Assembly: GCF_001742165.1 (NCBI RefSeq)
Contig: NZ_CP016442.1
Span: 1,116,001 to 1,180,000 of the forward strand
Source of the DNA: Burkholderia stabilis
Lineage (GTDB): Bacteria; Pseudomonadota; Gammaproteobacteria; Burkholderiales; Burkholderiaceae
Direction: 5' to 3'
DNA: 64,000 bases
A model generated the notes under the pieces. It did not search any database and had not been told where the DNA came from. It saw only the letters and a list, made by a program, of their open reading frames with translations. Positions 8,489 through 17,510 of this stretch are shown here, piece after piece. Position numbers and translations under genes: made by a program. Each line of letters opens with the position of its first letter. Within the stretch, counting starts at the first letter, position 1.

Positions 8489-9622
8489 TCAAAACGAATG
8501 CTTCATCCCGACGCGCACGTCGGCCTGCACCGACCGCGTCGACGGCGCGAAGCTGTAGCCGATCACCGGATCGACGCCGCTCGACGCCTTCAGCCAGTCG
8601 CCCGATACATACACGTCGGTGCGCTTCGACAGCAGGTAATGCAGCGCCGCCGACGCCTGGTTCCAGTGATGACCTTCGAACGTCGTGTACTGGTAGCCGC
8701 CGATCGCGCTCAGCGCGGGCGTGACCTGCCAGTTCGCGCCGCCCTCGCCGACCTGCATGTGCGACGTGTTGCCGTAACCCTTGATCGTCGTAGTCGAGTA
8801 GTTGCCCATCAGCGTGACCTTGCCGATCACATAGCTCGCGCCGACGCCGAACGTGCCCTGCTTGTCGACCGCGAACGGCGTGCCCGCGTAGGGATCGGTC
8901 ACGGCGCCGGTCGCCGGATCGACGCTCACGGTCTGCTTGCCGAGGAACGTGTGCGCGCCGATCATCGCGTACGGATCGAACGCGTAGATGCCCGACGGAT
9001 CGTTGAGCTGCGTATACGCCGCGCCGATCTCGAACGCGCCGCGCGCGAAGTGCGCGCCAGCGCTGTATGCGCTGTTGCGATGGAAATCGCCGGCGACGTT
9101 GCCGAACGAAACCATCCCGCCGAAACGGAACCCGCCGAACTCGTTCGACAGGAACTTGACCGCGTTCGGCAGGCGATCGCCGTTGAAGCGGTCGAAGTCG
9201 CCCTGGTGGATCGCATAGCCGCTCGCCCAGCCGGAGATGTTGTAGTTCGACACCATCTCGTTGGTCATGTCGAGCTGGTCGCCGAACGACAGCGTGCCCC
9301 ACGGCCCCTTCAGCCCGACGTACGCCTGCCGCCCGAACTCGGCGCCGCCGAGCGTCATCGCGCCCGTGCCGAGGCGGAACCCGCCTTCGAGCGCGAACAC
9401 CGTCGACAGCCCGCCGCCGAGATCCTCCGTGCCCTTCAGCCCCCAGCGGTTCGCATACGACACGCCGTCGCCGAACTTCACGAGCCGCGAGCCGCCCGCA
9501 TTGCTGACCGCCGTCACGCCTGCGTCGATGATGCCGTACAGGCTCACGCTGGACTGCGCATGCGCCGCCGTGTGCCAGGCCATCAAGACGCCCAGCCATA
9601 CCCATGATTTACTGCGGTTCAA
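8489..9622 (-). CDS. Gram-negative porin (OpcP/OmpC-type), TTG start
   Basis: A 377-residue trimeric-porin-type outer-membrane protein. It has a cleavable signal ending AHAQSS, the Burkholderiales porin opening SSVSLYGIIDAGV, the GLKGTEDLGGGL motif, and a C-terminal Phe (MKHSF) as used for BAM recognition. The initiation codon is TTG at 9620-9622. No in-frame ATG precedes the signal peptide, and an AGGGGA sequence lies about 7 bases upstream. It is 60 bp downstream of the MFS transporter on the same strand, so outer- and inner-membrane passage of one solute may be coupled. The pore specificity is unknown. Confidence 0.92.
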   Translation of the reverse strand: MNRSKSWVWLGVLMAWHTAAHAQSSVSLYGIIDAGVTAVSNAGGSRLVKFGDGVSYANRWGLKGTEDLGGGLSTVFALEGGFRLGTGAMTLGGAEFGRQAYVGLKGPWGTLSFGDQLDMTNEMVSNYNISGWASGYAIHQGDFDRFNGDRLPNAVKFLSNEFGGFRFGGMVSFGNVAGDFHRNSAYSAGAHFARGAFEIGAAYTQLNDPSGIYAFDPYAMIGAHTFLGKQTVSVDPATGAVTDPYAGTPFAVDKQGTFGVGASYVIGKVTLMGNYSTTTIKGYGNTSHMQVGEGGANWQVTPALSAIGGYQYTTFEGHHWNQASAALHYLLSKRTDVYVSGDWLKASSGVDPVIGYSFAPSTRSVQADVRVGMKHSF

Positions 9623-9682
9623 TCTCCGTCCCCTGTCGATTTGATTTGATTTGATGTGCTTGTCGTCGCCGAATGCTTCGAC

Positions 9683-11029
9683 CTAGCCGCGCGCACCGGC
9701 GCGCTTTGCGACCGCGCTGCCCGTCGCCGCGGGTTCCCCTGCATCGATTTCGGCCATGCTCAGCCCGGCCGTTTCCTTCAGGAAGTAAGAACAGATCGCG
9801 ACGATCGCGAGCGCCAGCGCGCCGTACAGGCCGACCGCGAACGCGTTGTGATGCGTCACGATCAGGATCGCGGTCGCCGCGCTCGATGCGGTGCCGCCGC
9901 CGAGCGCCGCGCCGATCTGGTAGCTGGCCGAGATGCCCGAATAACGCATCTCGCGCGGGAACTGCTCGCCGAGAAACGCGGGGATCGGCCCTTGCGTCGC
10001 GCCCATGCAGCCGCCGGCAACCGCATACGCGATCACCGCGAGCGGCATGCTCTTCGTCGCGACGAGCGGAAAGAACGCGAACAGGCCGGCCGTCATCAAC
10101 GCCGCGCCGGCGATCATCACGGTGCGGCGGCCGATGCGGTCGGACAGGTGCGCAAACAACGGCGCGGACACCACGATCGACACCGACAGCGCGAGATCGA
10201 ACATCAGCGCCTGTGTGCTGCCGTAGCCGATGTCGGTCGCATACGCGAGAAAGAATGTGCTGCCGATATACGCGATCGTGATGTAGCCGAACGCGATTCC
10301 CGCGCACAGCAGCAGCTCGCGCGGGCGCCGGCGCAGCGCGTCGACGATCGGCATGCGCGCATGCGCGACGGGCACCGCCTGCCGGTGCGCGCCGGCCTGC
10401 AGCCGCGCATACAGCCCGACCAGCACCAGCAGCCCGCCGATCCAGAACGGGATGCGCCACGCGATGCCCGACAGGTCGTCGTTGAACGCCGTGCTCACGC
10501 CCGCGAACACGACGTCGCCGAAGATTCCGCCGACGCCGATCCCCATGCTCGTGAAACTGCCCCACAGCCCGCGCTGGCCCGGCGGCGCGACCTCGATCCC
10601 GAACAGCGCGGCGCCGCCCCATTCGCCGCCGGCGGCGAGCCCCTGCACGAGACGCAGCGCGATCAGCAGGATCGGCGCGGCGACGCCGATCGACGCATAA
10701 CCTGGCAGGCAGCCGATCAGCAGCGAACTCGCGCCCATCAGCAGCAGTGTCGTGACGAGCACGCGCTCGCGCCCGAAGCGGTCGCCGAAATGGCCGAACA
10801 GCACGCCGCCGACCGGGCGTGCGAGAAAACCCGCGCCGAATGCGCCGAACGCGACGAGCGTCGCGGTCAGGCGATCCAGCGACGGAAAGAAGACCTGCGG
10901 GAACACCAGCGCGGCCGCCATCCCGTAGATCACGAAATCGTAGAACTCCAGCGCGGTACCCAGACCGGATACGCAAAAGGTCCTGAACGCCGCGCGTGCG
11001 GACGCCCGTCGGGAATCGTCTCCACCCAT
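9683..11029 (-). CDS. MFS transporter, metabolite:H+ symporter (MHS) family
   Basis: About 448 residues and 12 predicted membrane segments. The MHS/ProP-type markers are present: ALEFYDFVIYG in helix 1, the loop GHFGDRFGRERVL, and LVQGLAAGGEWGGA in helix 4. The start is set at 11029 (MGGDDSRRAS), preceded by AAGGAAAAATC as ribosome binding site; the open frame extends upstream but without transporter similarity. Such proteins import carboxylates or other small organic solutes with protons. It is upstream of a porin on the same strand and divergent from a nitrilase-family hydrolase, which hints at uptake and hydrolysis of an amide or nitrile-like compound (inference). Confidence 0.9.
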   Translation of the reverse strand: MGGDDSRRASARAAFRTFCVSGLGTALEFYDFVIYGMAAALVFPQVFFPSLDRLTATLVAFGAFGAGFLARPVGGVLFGHFGDRFGRERVLVTTLLLMGASSLLIGCLPGYASIGVAAPILLIALRLVQGLAAGGEWGGAALFGIEVAPPGQRGLWGSFTSMGIGVGGIFGDVVFAGVSTAFNDDLSGIAWRIPFWIGGLLVLVGLYARLQAGAHRQAVPVAHARMPIVDALRRRPRELLLCAGIAFGYITIAYIGSTFFLAYATDIGYGSTQALMFDLALSVSIVVSAPLFAHLSDRIGRRTVMIAGAALMTAGLFAFFPLVATKSMPLAVIAYAVAGGCMGATQGPIPAFLGEQFPREMRYSGISASYQIGAALGGGTASSAATAILIVTHHNAFAVGLYGALALAIVAICSYFLKETAGLSMAEIDAGEPAATGSAVAKRAGARG

Positions 11030-11395
11030 GATTTTTCCTTTGTTGTCTATCTGTCGCACCGGACGCGCCACGTACGCTGCGGGTCGTGTCTCTTTCCGGA
11101 CGGGAACAAGTCGGTGCGCCGGCCGAACCGGCGAACGGCATCGAAGCCGGCCGGGGCGACCGGTGGACGCTAGATTAACGGAAGGCCCGGGCGCGAATCG
11201 CGGCCGGTTTTGACACAATTTATGTGCCTGTCAGGCACAAATCGGCGGCCGGCGCAGTGGCGGGCGCAGAGATCAATACCCCCGACGGGTTAACGCGTCG
11301 GCGGGATGGGAAACCATGGGCTTCGGCGCATACTGGGGCCTGTTTTCAACCGTTCCGTCGCCTGCCGCGACGGGCCACAGCCACCGAAATCGCCC
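11030..11395. promoter_or_regulatory. Divergent control region between MFS transporter and nitrilase-family gene
   Basis: A 366-bp non-coding interval between divergent genes. A perfect inverted repeat, TGTGCCTG-T-CAGGCACA, occupies 11223-11239 and is a candidate operator. No regulator gene lies inside the interval. Confidence 0.5.
11223..11239. promoter_or_regulatory. 17-bp perfect palindrome, candidate operator
   Basis: Arms TGTGCCTG and CAGGCACA are separated by one T. The repeat is flanked by AT-rich sequence in a divergent promoter region. The size and symmetry fit a dimeric regulator of the GntR or similar type; which protein binds is unknown. Confidence 0.45.
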
Positions 11396-12217
11396 ATGAA
11401 ACTGAAGCTCGACATCGTGCAGCTCGCCGGCCGCGACGGCGACACGCACTACAACCTGCAGCGCACGCTCGAAGCGATCGCGACCTGCGCGCCCGGCACC
11501 GACATCGTGATGTTCCCGGAAGCGCAGCTCACCGGCTTCCTCGATCCGTCCAATCTCGCCGAAGTCGCCGAGCCGCTCGACGGCCCGAGCGTCGGCGCGG
11601 TGATCGCGGCGGCGCGGGCGCGCGACGTCGGGGTCGTGGTCGGGCTGATCGAGAACGACGGCGGCCGCTTCTACAACACGACCGTGTTCGTGACGCCGGA
11701 CGGCATCGCGCTGCGCTATCGCAAGACGCATCTGTGGGTGAGCGAGCACGGCGTCGTGCTGCCCGGCGACCGCTATGCGACCGTCGAATGGCGCGGCGTG
11801 CGGATCGGCCTGCTGATCTGCTACGACAGCGAATTCCCCGAACCCGGCCGCGCGCTGGCCATGCTCGGCGCGCAATTGATTCTCGTGACCGACGGCAACA
11901 TGGAGCCGTACCGCGCGGTCCACCGCACGTCGGTATCGGCCCGCGCGATGGAAAACCAGGTGTTCGCGGTGGTGGCCAACCGCGTCGGCGACAGCACGCA
12001 CGACGTCGTGTTCGCGGGTGGCAGCCTCGCGGCCGATCCGTTCGGCAACCTGATCTTCGAAGCCGGCAACACCGAATCGCGCCACACGGTCGAACTCGAT
12101 TTCGACCAGCTCGCCGCATCGCGCGCGGTCTACGACTATCGGAAGGATCAGCGCCTGCAGATCGCCGGCGAGCGCATCGAGCACGCGGACGGGCGTCGCG
12201 AGCTGCTGATTCCCTGA
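11396..12217 (+). CDS. Carbon-nitrogen hydrolase (nitrilase superfamily)
   Basis: A 273-residue enzyme. The catalytic triad is visible as Glu in MFPEAQLTG, Lys in RYRKTHLW and Cys in LICYDSEFPE. These enzymes hydrolyse amides, carbamoyl groups or nitriles through a thioester on the Cys. The size and the CYDSEFPE motif are closest to the aliphatic amidase / N-carbamoyl amidase branches rather than true nitrilases. The start at 11396 (MKLKLDIVQL) begins the conserved first strand. It is divergent from the MFS/porin operon and convergent with the AtuA-like operon. The natural substrate is undetermined. Confidence 0.88.
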   Translation: MKLKLDIVQLAGRDGDTHYNLQRTLEAIATCAPGTDIVMFPEAQLTGFLDPSNLAEVAEPLDGPSVGAVIAAARARDVGVVVGLIENDGGRFYNTTVFVTPDGIALRYRKTHLWVSEHGVVLPGDRYATVEWRGVRIGLLICYDSEFPEPGRALAMLGAQLILVTDGNMEPYRAVHRTSVSARAMENQVFAVVANRVGDSTHDVVFAGGSLAADPFGNLIFEAGNTESRHTVELDFDQLAASRAVYDYRKDQRLQIAGERIEHADGRRELLIP

Positions 12218-12251
12218 GCGCGTGCGCGCGGCCCGGCGGCGGCGTGCGCCG

Positions 12252-12566
12252 TCATGCCGGGTCGGGTACGTCGATCGCCAGCAGCGCCGAGCTGACCGAC
12301 TTGCCGTGCGCATCGAGCGCGAGCGAGCGCGTCACGCCGCCGCCGAGCGCATCGCGCAGCACGAAATTGAAGGCCGCGAGCGCCGGCAATTCGTAGCGCG
12401 CGACGTCGCCGTGCACGATGCCCGCGAGCCACGCCTTCACCGCCTCCGCATCGAGATGCGCGCGCAGATGGTCGTAATGACGCGGATCGCGGCAGATGAC
12501 CGATACGTTCAGCGTATTGCCCTTGTCGCCGGTGCGCGCATGCGCGAGTTCACGCAGTTGCATCAT
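12252..12566 (-). CDS. AtuA-associated small protein (AtuC-like ferredoxin-fold domain)
   Basis: A 104-residue protein beginning MMQLRELAHARTGDKGNTLN. The ARTGDKGN segment is the hallmark of the small domain that accompanies AtuA/DUF1446 proteins, either fused or as the next gene. Its ATG at 12566 overlaps the TGA of the AtuA-like gene (ATGA), so synthesis is coupled and a heteromeric complex is likely. In Pseudomonas the Atu proteins take part in acyclic terpene degradation; the exact role of this subunit is not established. Confidence 0.8.
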   Translation of the reverse strand: MMQLRELAHARTGDKGNTLNVSVICRDPRHYDHLRAHLDAEAVKAWLAGIVHGDVARYELPALAAFNFVLRDALGGGVTRSLALDAHGKSVSSALLAIDVPDPA

Positions 12567-13921
12567 GCCTCCACGAATGAAAACGACGGCGTCACGGCCG
12601 TGCGCGGCAGCAGCACCGACTGCACGGCGATCACCTCGCGCGTCGACTTGAACGCGCCGCCGCCGCCGGCCGGCCCGTTCGTATAGAGCGTCTCGACTTC
12701 GTTGCCGATCCGCGCCGCTTCGGCGGCGCTCGCCGCGCGCCCCGCCACCCGCACGCGCACTTCGGCCGGCTCGCCGCGCACGGCCGGCGTCGCGTCGCCG
12801 TACAGCGAATCGACGCCGATCAGGTCGAAGCGCAACTCGGTCGCGGCGACGCCGGTCAGCGCCAGCCGCTCGCGAACGATGTCGAGCGCAAGGCGCGCGC
12901 GTTGCAGCGCGCCCGGGCCGCCGTATGAAATCTGGCCCTCGCCGATATAGCCGTCGACGTACGCCACCGACACCTTCAGCGTGTCGGGCCGCGCGGTGCC
13001 GCGCCCGCCCGTCACGCGCACGCGGTCCGACGCTTCTTCCGCGACGGCCACGCGCGTGAAATCCGCGACGACGTCGGGCTGCAGATACCGCGCCGGATCG
13101 TGGATCTCGTAGAGCAATTGTTCCTTGCAGGTCGCCGCGCTCACGCGGCCGCCCGCGTGCGGCACCTTCGTGATCACGACCGAGCCGTCGGCCGCGACTT
13201 CGCCGATCGGGAACCCGAGCCGCGCAAGATTCGGCACGTCCTTGTAGCCGGGATCGGCGAAATACCCGCCCGTCACCTGCCCCGCGCATTCGAGCAGATG
13301 GCCGACGACGGTCGCCTGCCCGAGTGTGTCCCAGTCGTCCATCCGCCAGCCGAACGCGTGGATCAGCGGTGCGGCGAACAGCGAAGGATCGGCGACGCGC
13401 CCGGTCAACACGACGTCCGCGCCGGCCGCGAGCGCGTCGACGATCGGCGCGGCGCCGAGATAGGCGTTCGCCGACACGATGCGCTCGCGATACGCGGCGA
13501 CTTCGTCGCCCGACTCCTCGAAGCGGAACGCGCCGCGCAGCACGACGTCGAGCACGTCGTCGCCTTCGACCGCCGCAACCTTCAGCGGCGCGATGCCGAG
13601 CGATTGCGCGATCTGCGCGGTGCGCCGCGCCGCCGCGCGCGGGTTTGCCGCGCCCATGTTCGACACGATCCGCACGCCCTTCGGCACCGCGACCGGCAGC
13701 ACGGCGCGCATCCGCGCGTCGAGCAGCGGATCGTAGCCGAGCGCCGGGTCGGTGCGCCGCGCCTGCTGCGCGATCGCGATCGTGCGTTCGGCCAGGCATT
13801 CGAAGACGAGATAGTCGAGCTGCCCGTGTTCGGCGAGTTCGACCGCCGGCTCGATCCGGTCGCCCGAGTAGCCGGCGCCCGCGCCGATGCGCACGCTTTG
13901 ACGAGGTTGCTTTGCTGTCAT
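12563..13921 (-). CDS. Acyclic terpene utilisation AtuA family protein (DUF1446)
   Basis: A 452-residue cytosolic protein with the DUF1446 landmarks IGAGAGYSGDRIEPAVEL at the N-terminus, IVSNMGAANP near residue 90 and the central LTGRVADPSLF. AtuA-like proteins are found in citronellol/geraniol pathways, but many homologues occur without any other Atu gene. Here the neighbours are a CitMHS carboxylate transporter (upstream, 40 bp) and a LysR regulator, with no acyl-CoA carboxylase. This context points to metabolism of a carboxylate rather than a terpene (inference). The biochemical activity is unknown. Confidence 0.85.
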   Translation of the reverse strand: MTAKQPRQSVRIGAGAGYSGDRIEPAVELAEHGQLDYLVFECLAERTIAIAQQARRTDPALGYDPLLDARMRAVLPVAVPKGVRIVSNMGAANPRAAARRTAQIAQSLGIAPLKVAAVEGDDVLDVVLRGAFRFEESGDEVAAYRERIVSANAYLGAAPIVDALAAGADVVLTGRVADPSLFAAPLIHAFGWRMDDWDTLGQATVVGHLLECAGQVTGGYFADPGYKDVPNLARLGFPIGEVAADGSVVITKVPHAGGRVSAATCKEQLLYEIHDPARYLQPDVVADFTRVAVAEEASDRVRVTGGRGTARPDTLKVSVAYVDGYIGEGQISYGGPGALQRARLALDIVRERLALTGVAATELRFDLIGVDSLYGDATPAVRGEPAEVRVRVAGRAASAAEAARIGNEVETLYTNGPAGGGGAFKSTREVIAVQSVLLPRTAVTPSFSFVEA

Positions 13922-13961
13922 GTTCGTACCGTGATCCGGCGGGCGTCGCCGCCGGAAAAAA

Positions 13962-15260
13962 TCAAAAGATGCCCAGCACGACGCACGCGATCGTCATCAC
14001 GATCGAGGCGCCGAACAGCAGCGGGAACGTGAACTTCTGATGCTCGGCCAGCTCGATCCCGCACAGTCCGACGACGAGGAACGTCGCGGGCGTCAGCGGG
14101 CTGACCGGAAACCCCGTCGTCATCTGGCCGAGCAATGCTGCCTGGCCGACCTGCACGGCCGGCACGCCGAGCTGGCCGGCTACTTCCGCGATCACCGGCA
14201 GCACGCCGAAGTAGAACGAATCGGGATCGAACAGCATGCTGAGCGGCATCGACGCGAAGCCGAGCACCACCGGGATATGGCCGGCCATCGACGGTGGCAC
14301 GAAGCCGACCGCCGCCTGCGCCATCGCCTTCAGCATCCCGCTGCCCTGCATGATCCCCGTGAACACGCCGGCCGCGAGCAGGATGCCGGCCATCATCAGC
14401 GCGGCGCGCGCATGCGCGTCGATCCGCTTCCTCTGCATGTCGACGTCCGGATAGTTCACCATCAGCGCGATGCACAGCCCGACCATGAACATGATCGCGG
14501 GCGGGATCTTCTCGCCCATCACGACCATCGTGCCGAGCACGACGAGCGTCAGCACGAGGTTGAACCAGAACAGGTGGGGCCGGCGCAGCGCCTGCTCGTC
14601 GGGCGTCAGTTCGCGCGTCGGCAGCGGGATCGACGCATCGTCGCGCGACAGGCCGAGCCGCTTCTCCTCGCGCCGCCCGAGCCAGTACGCGACGCCGAAC
14701 ACGAACAGGAGCCCGATCGCCTGGACCGGAATCAGCGGATTGAACAGCGCCGACACCGGCAGGTGCAGCGACGCCGACGCGCGAATCATCGGCCCCGTCC
14801 ACGGCAGGAAGTTGATGCCCGCGGCCATCGACACCGCCGCGGCCAGCACGCGCCGATCCATCTTCAGCCGGTCGTACAGCGGCAGCACGGCGGGAATCGT
14901 CACGAGAAAGCAGACGGCACCCGAGCCGTCGAGGTGGATCAGCAGCGCGAGCAGCGTCGTGCCCATCACGATGCGTGTCGGCCGCGTGCCGACCGCGCGC
15001 AGGATGCGGTCGATGATCGGGTCGAGCGTGCCGGCGTCGGTGATCGTCCCGAAATACAGGATCGCGAACACGAACATGCCGACGACGGGCGCAAGCCCCT
15101 TCAGCCCGTCGACGACGAACTTGCTGGTGTGCAGCCCGAAGCCGCCGATCAGCGACGCGGCGATCGGCACGAGGATCAGCGCGACGAGCGGCGACATCCG
15201 CTTCGACAGAATCGCGGCCAGCAGCACGACGATCGTGCCAAGCCCGAGTAACGGCAGCAT
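13962..15260 (-). CDS. CitMHS-family citrate/carboxylate transporter
   Basis: A 432-residue protein with about 12 membrane helices and CitMHS-type sequence: LILVPIAASLIGGFG, the IDRILRAVGTRPTRIV segment, NFLPWTGPMIRA, and PVSPLTPATFLVVGL near the end. These carriers import metal-citrate complexes or related tricarboxylates with protons. The ATG at 15260 has GGAGACACGG just upstream. It is first gene of an operon with the AtuA-like pair and divergent from a LysR regulator that probably controls it. The exact substrate cannot be read from the sequence. Confidence 0.9.
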   Translation of the reverse strand: MLPLLGLGTIVVLLAAILSKRMSPLVALILVPIAASLIGGFGLHTSKFVVDGLKGLAPVVGMFVFAILYFGTITDAGTLDPIIDRILRAVGTRPTRIVMGTTLLALLIHLDGSGAVCFLVTIPAVLPLYDRLKMDRRVLAAAVSMAAGINFLPWTGPMIRASASLHLPVSALFNPLIPVQAIGLLFVFGVAYWLGRREEKRLGLSRDDASIPLPTRELTPDEQALRRPHLFWFNLVLTLVVLGTMVVMGEKIPPAIMFMVGLCIALMVNYPDVDMQRKRIDAHARAALMMAGILLAAGVFTGIMQGSGMLKAMAQAAVGFVPPSMAGHIPVVLGFASMPLSMLFDPDSFYFGVLPVIAEVAGQLGVPAVQVGQAALLGQMTTGFPVSPLTPATFLVVGLCGIELAEHQKFTFPLLFGASIVMTIACVVLGIF

Positions 15261-15357
15261 CCGTGTCTCCTACCTTGTCTTTTGTTGGAGACGAGCGTAA
15301 GGTCGGCGCAGCAATAGCACAATTGAAATGATTTGATCGCAACAATCACGAACGATT

Positions 15358-16254
15358 ATGGATCTGAATCTTCGCGACATCCGCGCTTTCGTCACCGTCG
15401 CGCACGCCGGCAACTTCACGCGTGCGGCCGCGCGGCTGCACCTGTCGCAGCCGGCGCTGACCGTGCAGATCCGTCGGCTCGAGGAAATCGTCGGCGCGCG
15501 GCTGTTCGACCGCAACAGCCGCAGCGTCGCGCTCACGCAGACCGGGCGCGAGCTGCTGCCGCTGCTGCAACGTTCGCTCGACGACATGGAGCGCGTGCTG
15601 CGCGATGCGCGCGCGCTCGGCGAAGGCGCGAGCGGCACGGTGCGGCTCGCGTGCCTGCCGACTTTCGCGTCGAGCCTGCTGCCGGAGCTGATCCAGTCGT
15701 TCCGGCGCGACGTGCCGCGCGCGGGCTTCGAGATCCGCGACGGCGTCGCGAGCCTCGTCACCGCGCTGGTGCGCAACGAGGAAGCCGATCTCGGGCTGAC
15801 GGGCGGCGACACGTTCGATGCGTCGCTGGAAGTGCTGTATGCGGGCGCCGACCGGCTCGTCGCCGTATGCCCGAAGGATCATCCGCTCGCGCGCAAGCGC
15901 CGCGTGCGCACCGCCGACGTCGCGGGCGTGCCGCTCGTGCTCACCGCGCAGGGCACCAGCGTACGCAGCGTCGTCGATGCCGCGCTGGAAGCGGCCGGCT
16001 GCACGCCCGAGATCGCGTGCGAGCCGACCTACATGATGACGGCCGTCGCGATGGTGCGCGGCGGCCTCGGTGTGACGATCCTGCCCGCGACCGCGCGCGA
16101 GGTGCGCGCCGAGCCCGACCTGGTCGTGAAACCGATCGACGATCCCGCGTTCGTGCGGCCGATCGCGCTCGTCACGAAGCGCGGGCGCACGCTGCCGCGC
16201 GTCGCGCAGGCGTTCGCCGAAACGATGCTCGCGGAATTGAAAAAGCGCGCGTGA
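15358..16254 (+). CDS. LysR-family transcriptional regulator (of the CitMHS/AtuA-like operon)
   Basis: A 298-residue LysR protein with an N-terminal winged helix-turn-helix (MDLNLRDIRAFVTVAHAGNF, then RAAARLHLSQPALTVQIRRL) and a C-terminal periplasmic-binding-protein-like effector domain. It is divergent from the transporter gene with 97 bp between the starts, the usual arrangement for a LysR activator and its target. The intergenic sequence around 15320-15345 is AT-rich and suited to a T-N11-A box. The inducer is presumably the transported carboxylate or a product of it (inference). Confidence 0.9.
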   Translation: MDLNLRDIRAFVTVAHAGNFTRAAARLHLSQPALTVQIRRLEEIVGARLFDRNSRSVALTQTGRELLPLLQRSLDDMERVLRDARALGEGASGTVRLACLPTFASSLLPELIQSFRRDVPRAGFEIRDGVASLVTALVRNEEADLGLTGGDTFDASLEVLYAGADRLVAVCPKDHPLARKRRVRTADVAGVPLVLTAQGTSVRSVVDAALEAAGCTPEIACEPTYMMTAVAMVRGGLGVTILPATAREVRAEPDLVVKPIDDPAFVRPIALVTKRGRTLPRVAQAFAETMLAELKKRA

Positions 16255-16303
16255 ATCGCGCGCTCCGAGGCGGACAGGAAGCCCGCCCGAGGCTTACTGC
16301 GGC

Positions 16304-16888
16304 TTACTGCGCGTCCGGGTCGACGTGCAGCGATTCGCCGATCGCATAGAAATTGCCGCCCGCGATGTAGTGCAGGCTGCGCAGCGCGGGATCGGCCGAT
16401 TCGAAATACCAGTGGCCGTCGCGGAACACGCGCGTGTCGGACCACGCGCCAACCACCTCGCCGATGAACAGGTCGTAGGTCTGCTGGTTGTGCGGTTCGG
16501 GAATCAGCCGGCAGGCGAGCCAGCCCGAGCACCCGGCGACGAACGGCAGGTCGTGGCCTTCGACGTCAAACAGCGTGACGCCCGCCTCTCGCAGTTTGTC
16601 GGGCCGCTCCGCGAGACTGTGGCTGCCGACCGCATGCGTGAGCTGCAGTTGCGCGGCCGTCGGCACCTGGATCACGAACGTGCCGCTACGCTCGACGAGC
16701 TCGCGCGTCTTCGCGGATTTGTCGAGCACGACGGTCAGCTTCGGCGGCAGGAAATCCAGCGCGCACGCCCAGGCGGCGGCCATCACGTTGTCGACGCCGT
16801 CGTGCCGGGCCGACACGAGCACGGTCGGGCCGTGGTTGAGGAGACGGTAGGCTTTCTTCAGCTCCACCGGAGCGATGTGACTGTCCAT
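16304..16888 (-). CDS. Flavin reductase family protein (FMN-binding, split barrel)
   Basis: A 194-residue protein of the flavin reductase-like / DIM6-NTAB fold, with the phosphate-binding region GPTVLVSARHDGVDNVMAAAW and the core DKSAKTRELVERSGTFVIQVP. Family members bind FMN and either supply reduced flavin to a monooxygenase or act as small oxidoreductases. The start at 16888 (MDSHIAPVEL) is preferred to the in-frame ATG at 16915. It stands alone on the minus strand between a LysR gene and a VOC protein; no partner monooxygenase is adjacent. Confidence 0.82.
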   Translation of the reverse strand: MDSHIAPVELKKAYRLLNHGPTVLVSARHDGVDNVMAAAWACALDFLPPKLTVVLDKSAKTRELVERSGTFVIQVPTAAQLQLTHAVGSHSLAERPDKLREAGVTLFDVEGHDLPFVAGCSGWLACRLIPEPHNQQTYDLFIGEVVGAWSDTRVFRDGHWYFESADPALRSLHYIAGGNFYAIGESLHVDPDAQ

Positions 16889-17020
16889 ACGGGTTCCTTG
16901 GAGAACAGCGCGCACGGACGGATGCCGTGCGGCGCGGCGCCGGTCGGCGCGCGTGCGCGCACCCCGGCCCGAGGCCGCATTCTCGCACCCAATTTCAATC
17001 GGCGCTGACGGCCGGCTCCG

Positions 17021-17446
17021 TCACTTCGCGAACAGCTGGCCGATGTCGCGGAACGCCTTGAACTCGAGCGCATTGCCGCACGGATCGAACAGGAACATCG
17101 TCGCCTGCTCGCCGACCTGCCCCTTAAACCGCACATACGGCTCGATCGCGAATGCCACGCCGAACGATTTCAGCCGCTCGGCCAGCGCCTCCCAGCTCGG
17201 CCAGTCGAGCACGATCCCGAAATGCGGCACCGGCACGTCGTGACCGTCGACCGCGTTCGTATGTGCGCTGTCCTGCGATGCCGTTTTCGGATGCGCGTGA
17301 ATCACGAGCTGGTGCCCGTAGAAATCGAAGTCGACCCATTGCGCGCTCGAGCGCCCCTCCTCCAGCCCGAACACCCGGCCGTAGAAGTCGCGCGCGGCGG
17401 CCAGATCGTGGACAGGAATCGCCAGATGAAACGGTGAAAGACTCAT
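17021..17446 (-). CDS. VOC-family (glyoxalase/extradiol dioxygenase fold) protein
   Basis: A 141-residue protein with two beta-alpha-beta-beta-beta units. Probable metal ligands are His in [11 protein letters not shown], His in [10 protein letters not shown] and Glu in [10 protein letters not shown]. It may be a lyase or dioxygenase of the glyoxalase type; no closer name is justified. The start at 17446 ([10 protein letters not shown]) matches family starts. It is divergent from a LysR regulator at 17558, which probably regulates it. The region between carries an AT-rich inverted repeat. Confidence 0.82.
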   Translation of the reverse strand: MSLSPFHLAIPVHDLAAARDFYGRVFGLEEGRSSAQWVDFDFYGHQLVIHAHPKTASQDSAHTNAVDGHDVPVPHFGIVLDWPSWEALAERLKSFGVAFAIEPYVRFKGQVGEQATMFLFDPCGNALEFKAFRDIGQLFAK

Positions 17447-17510
17447 GGATGCCTCGTGAATGAACGATCGCCCGGTGCGAATACGGGCCATGATAGCCAC
17501 CGCCGATCAA

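Noticed and set aside
12563..13921. Assignment as a true acyclic terpene degradation gene
   Set aside because: The family name is kept, but the rest of the Atu pathway is missing and a carboxylate transporter is adjacent, so the pathway assignment is not supported.
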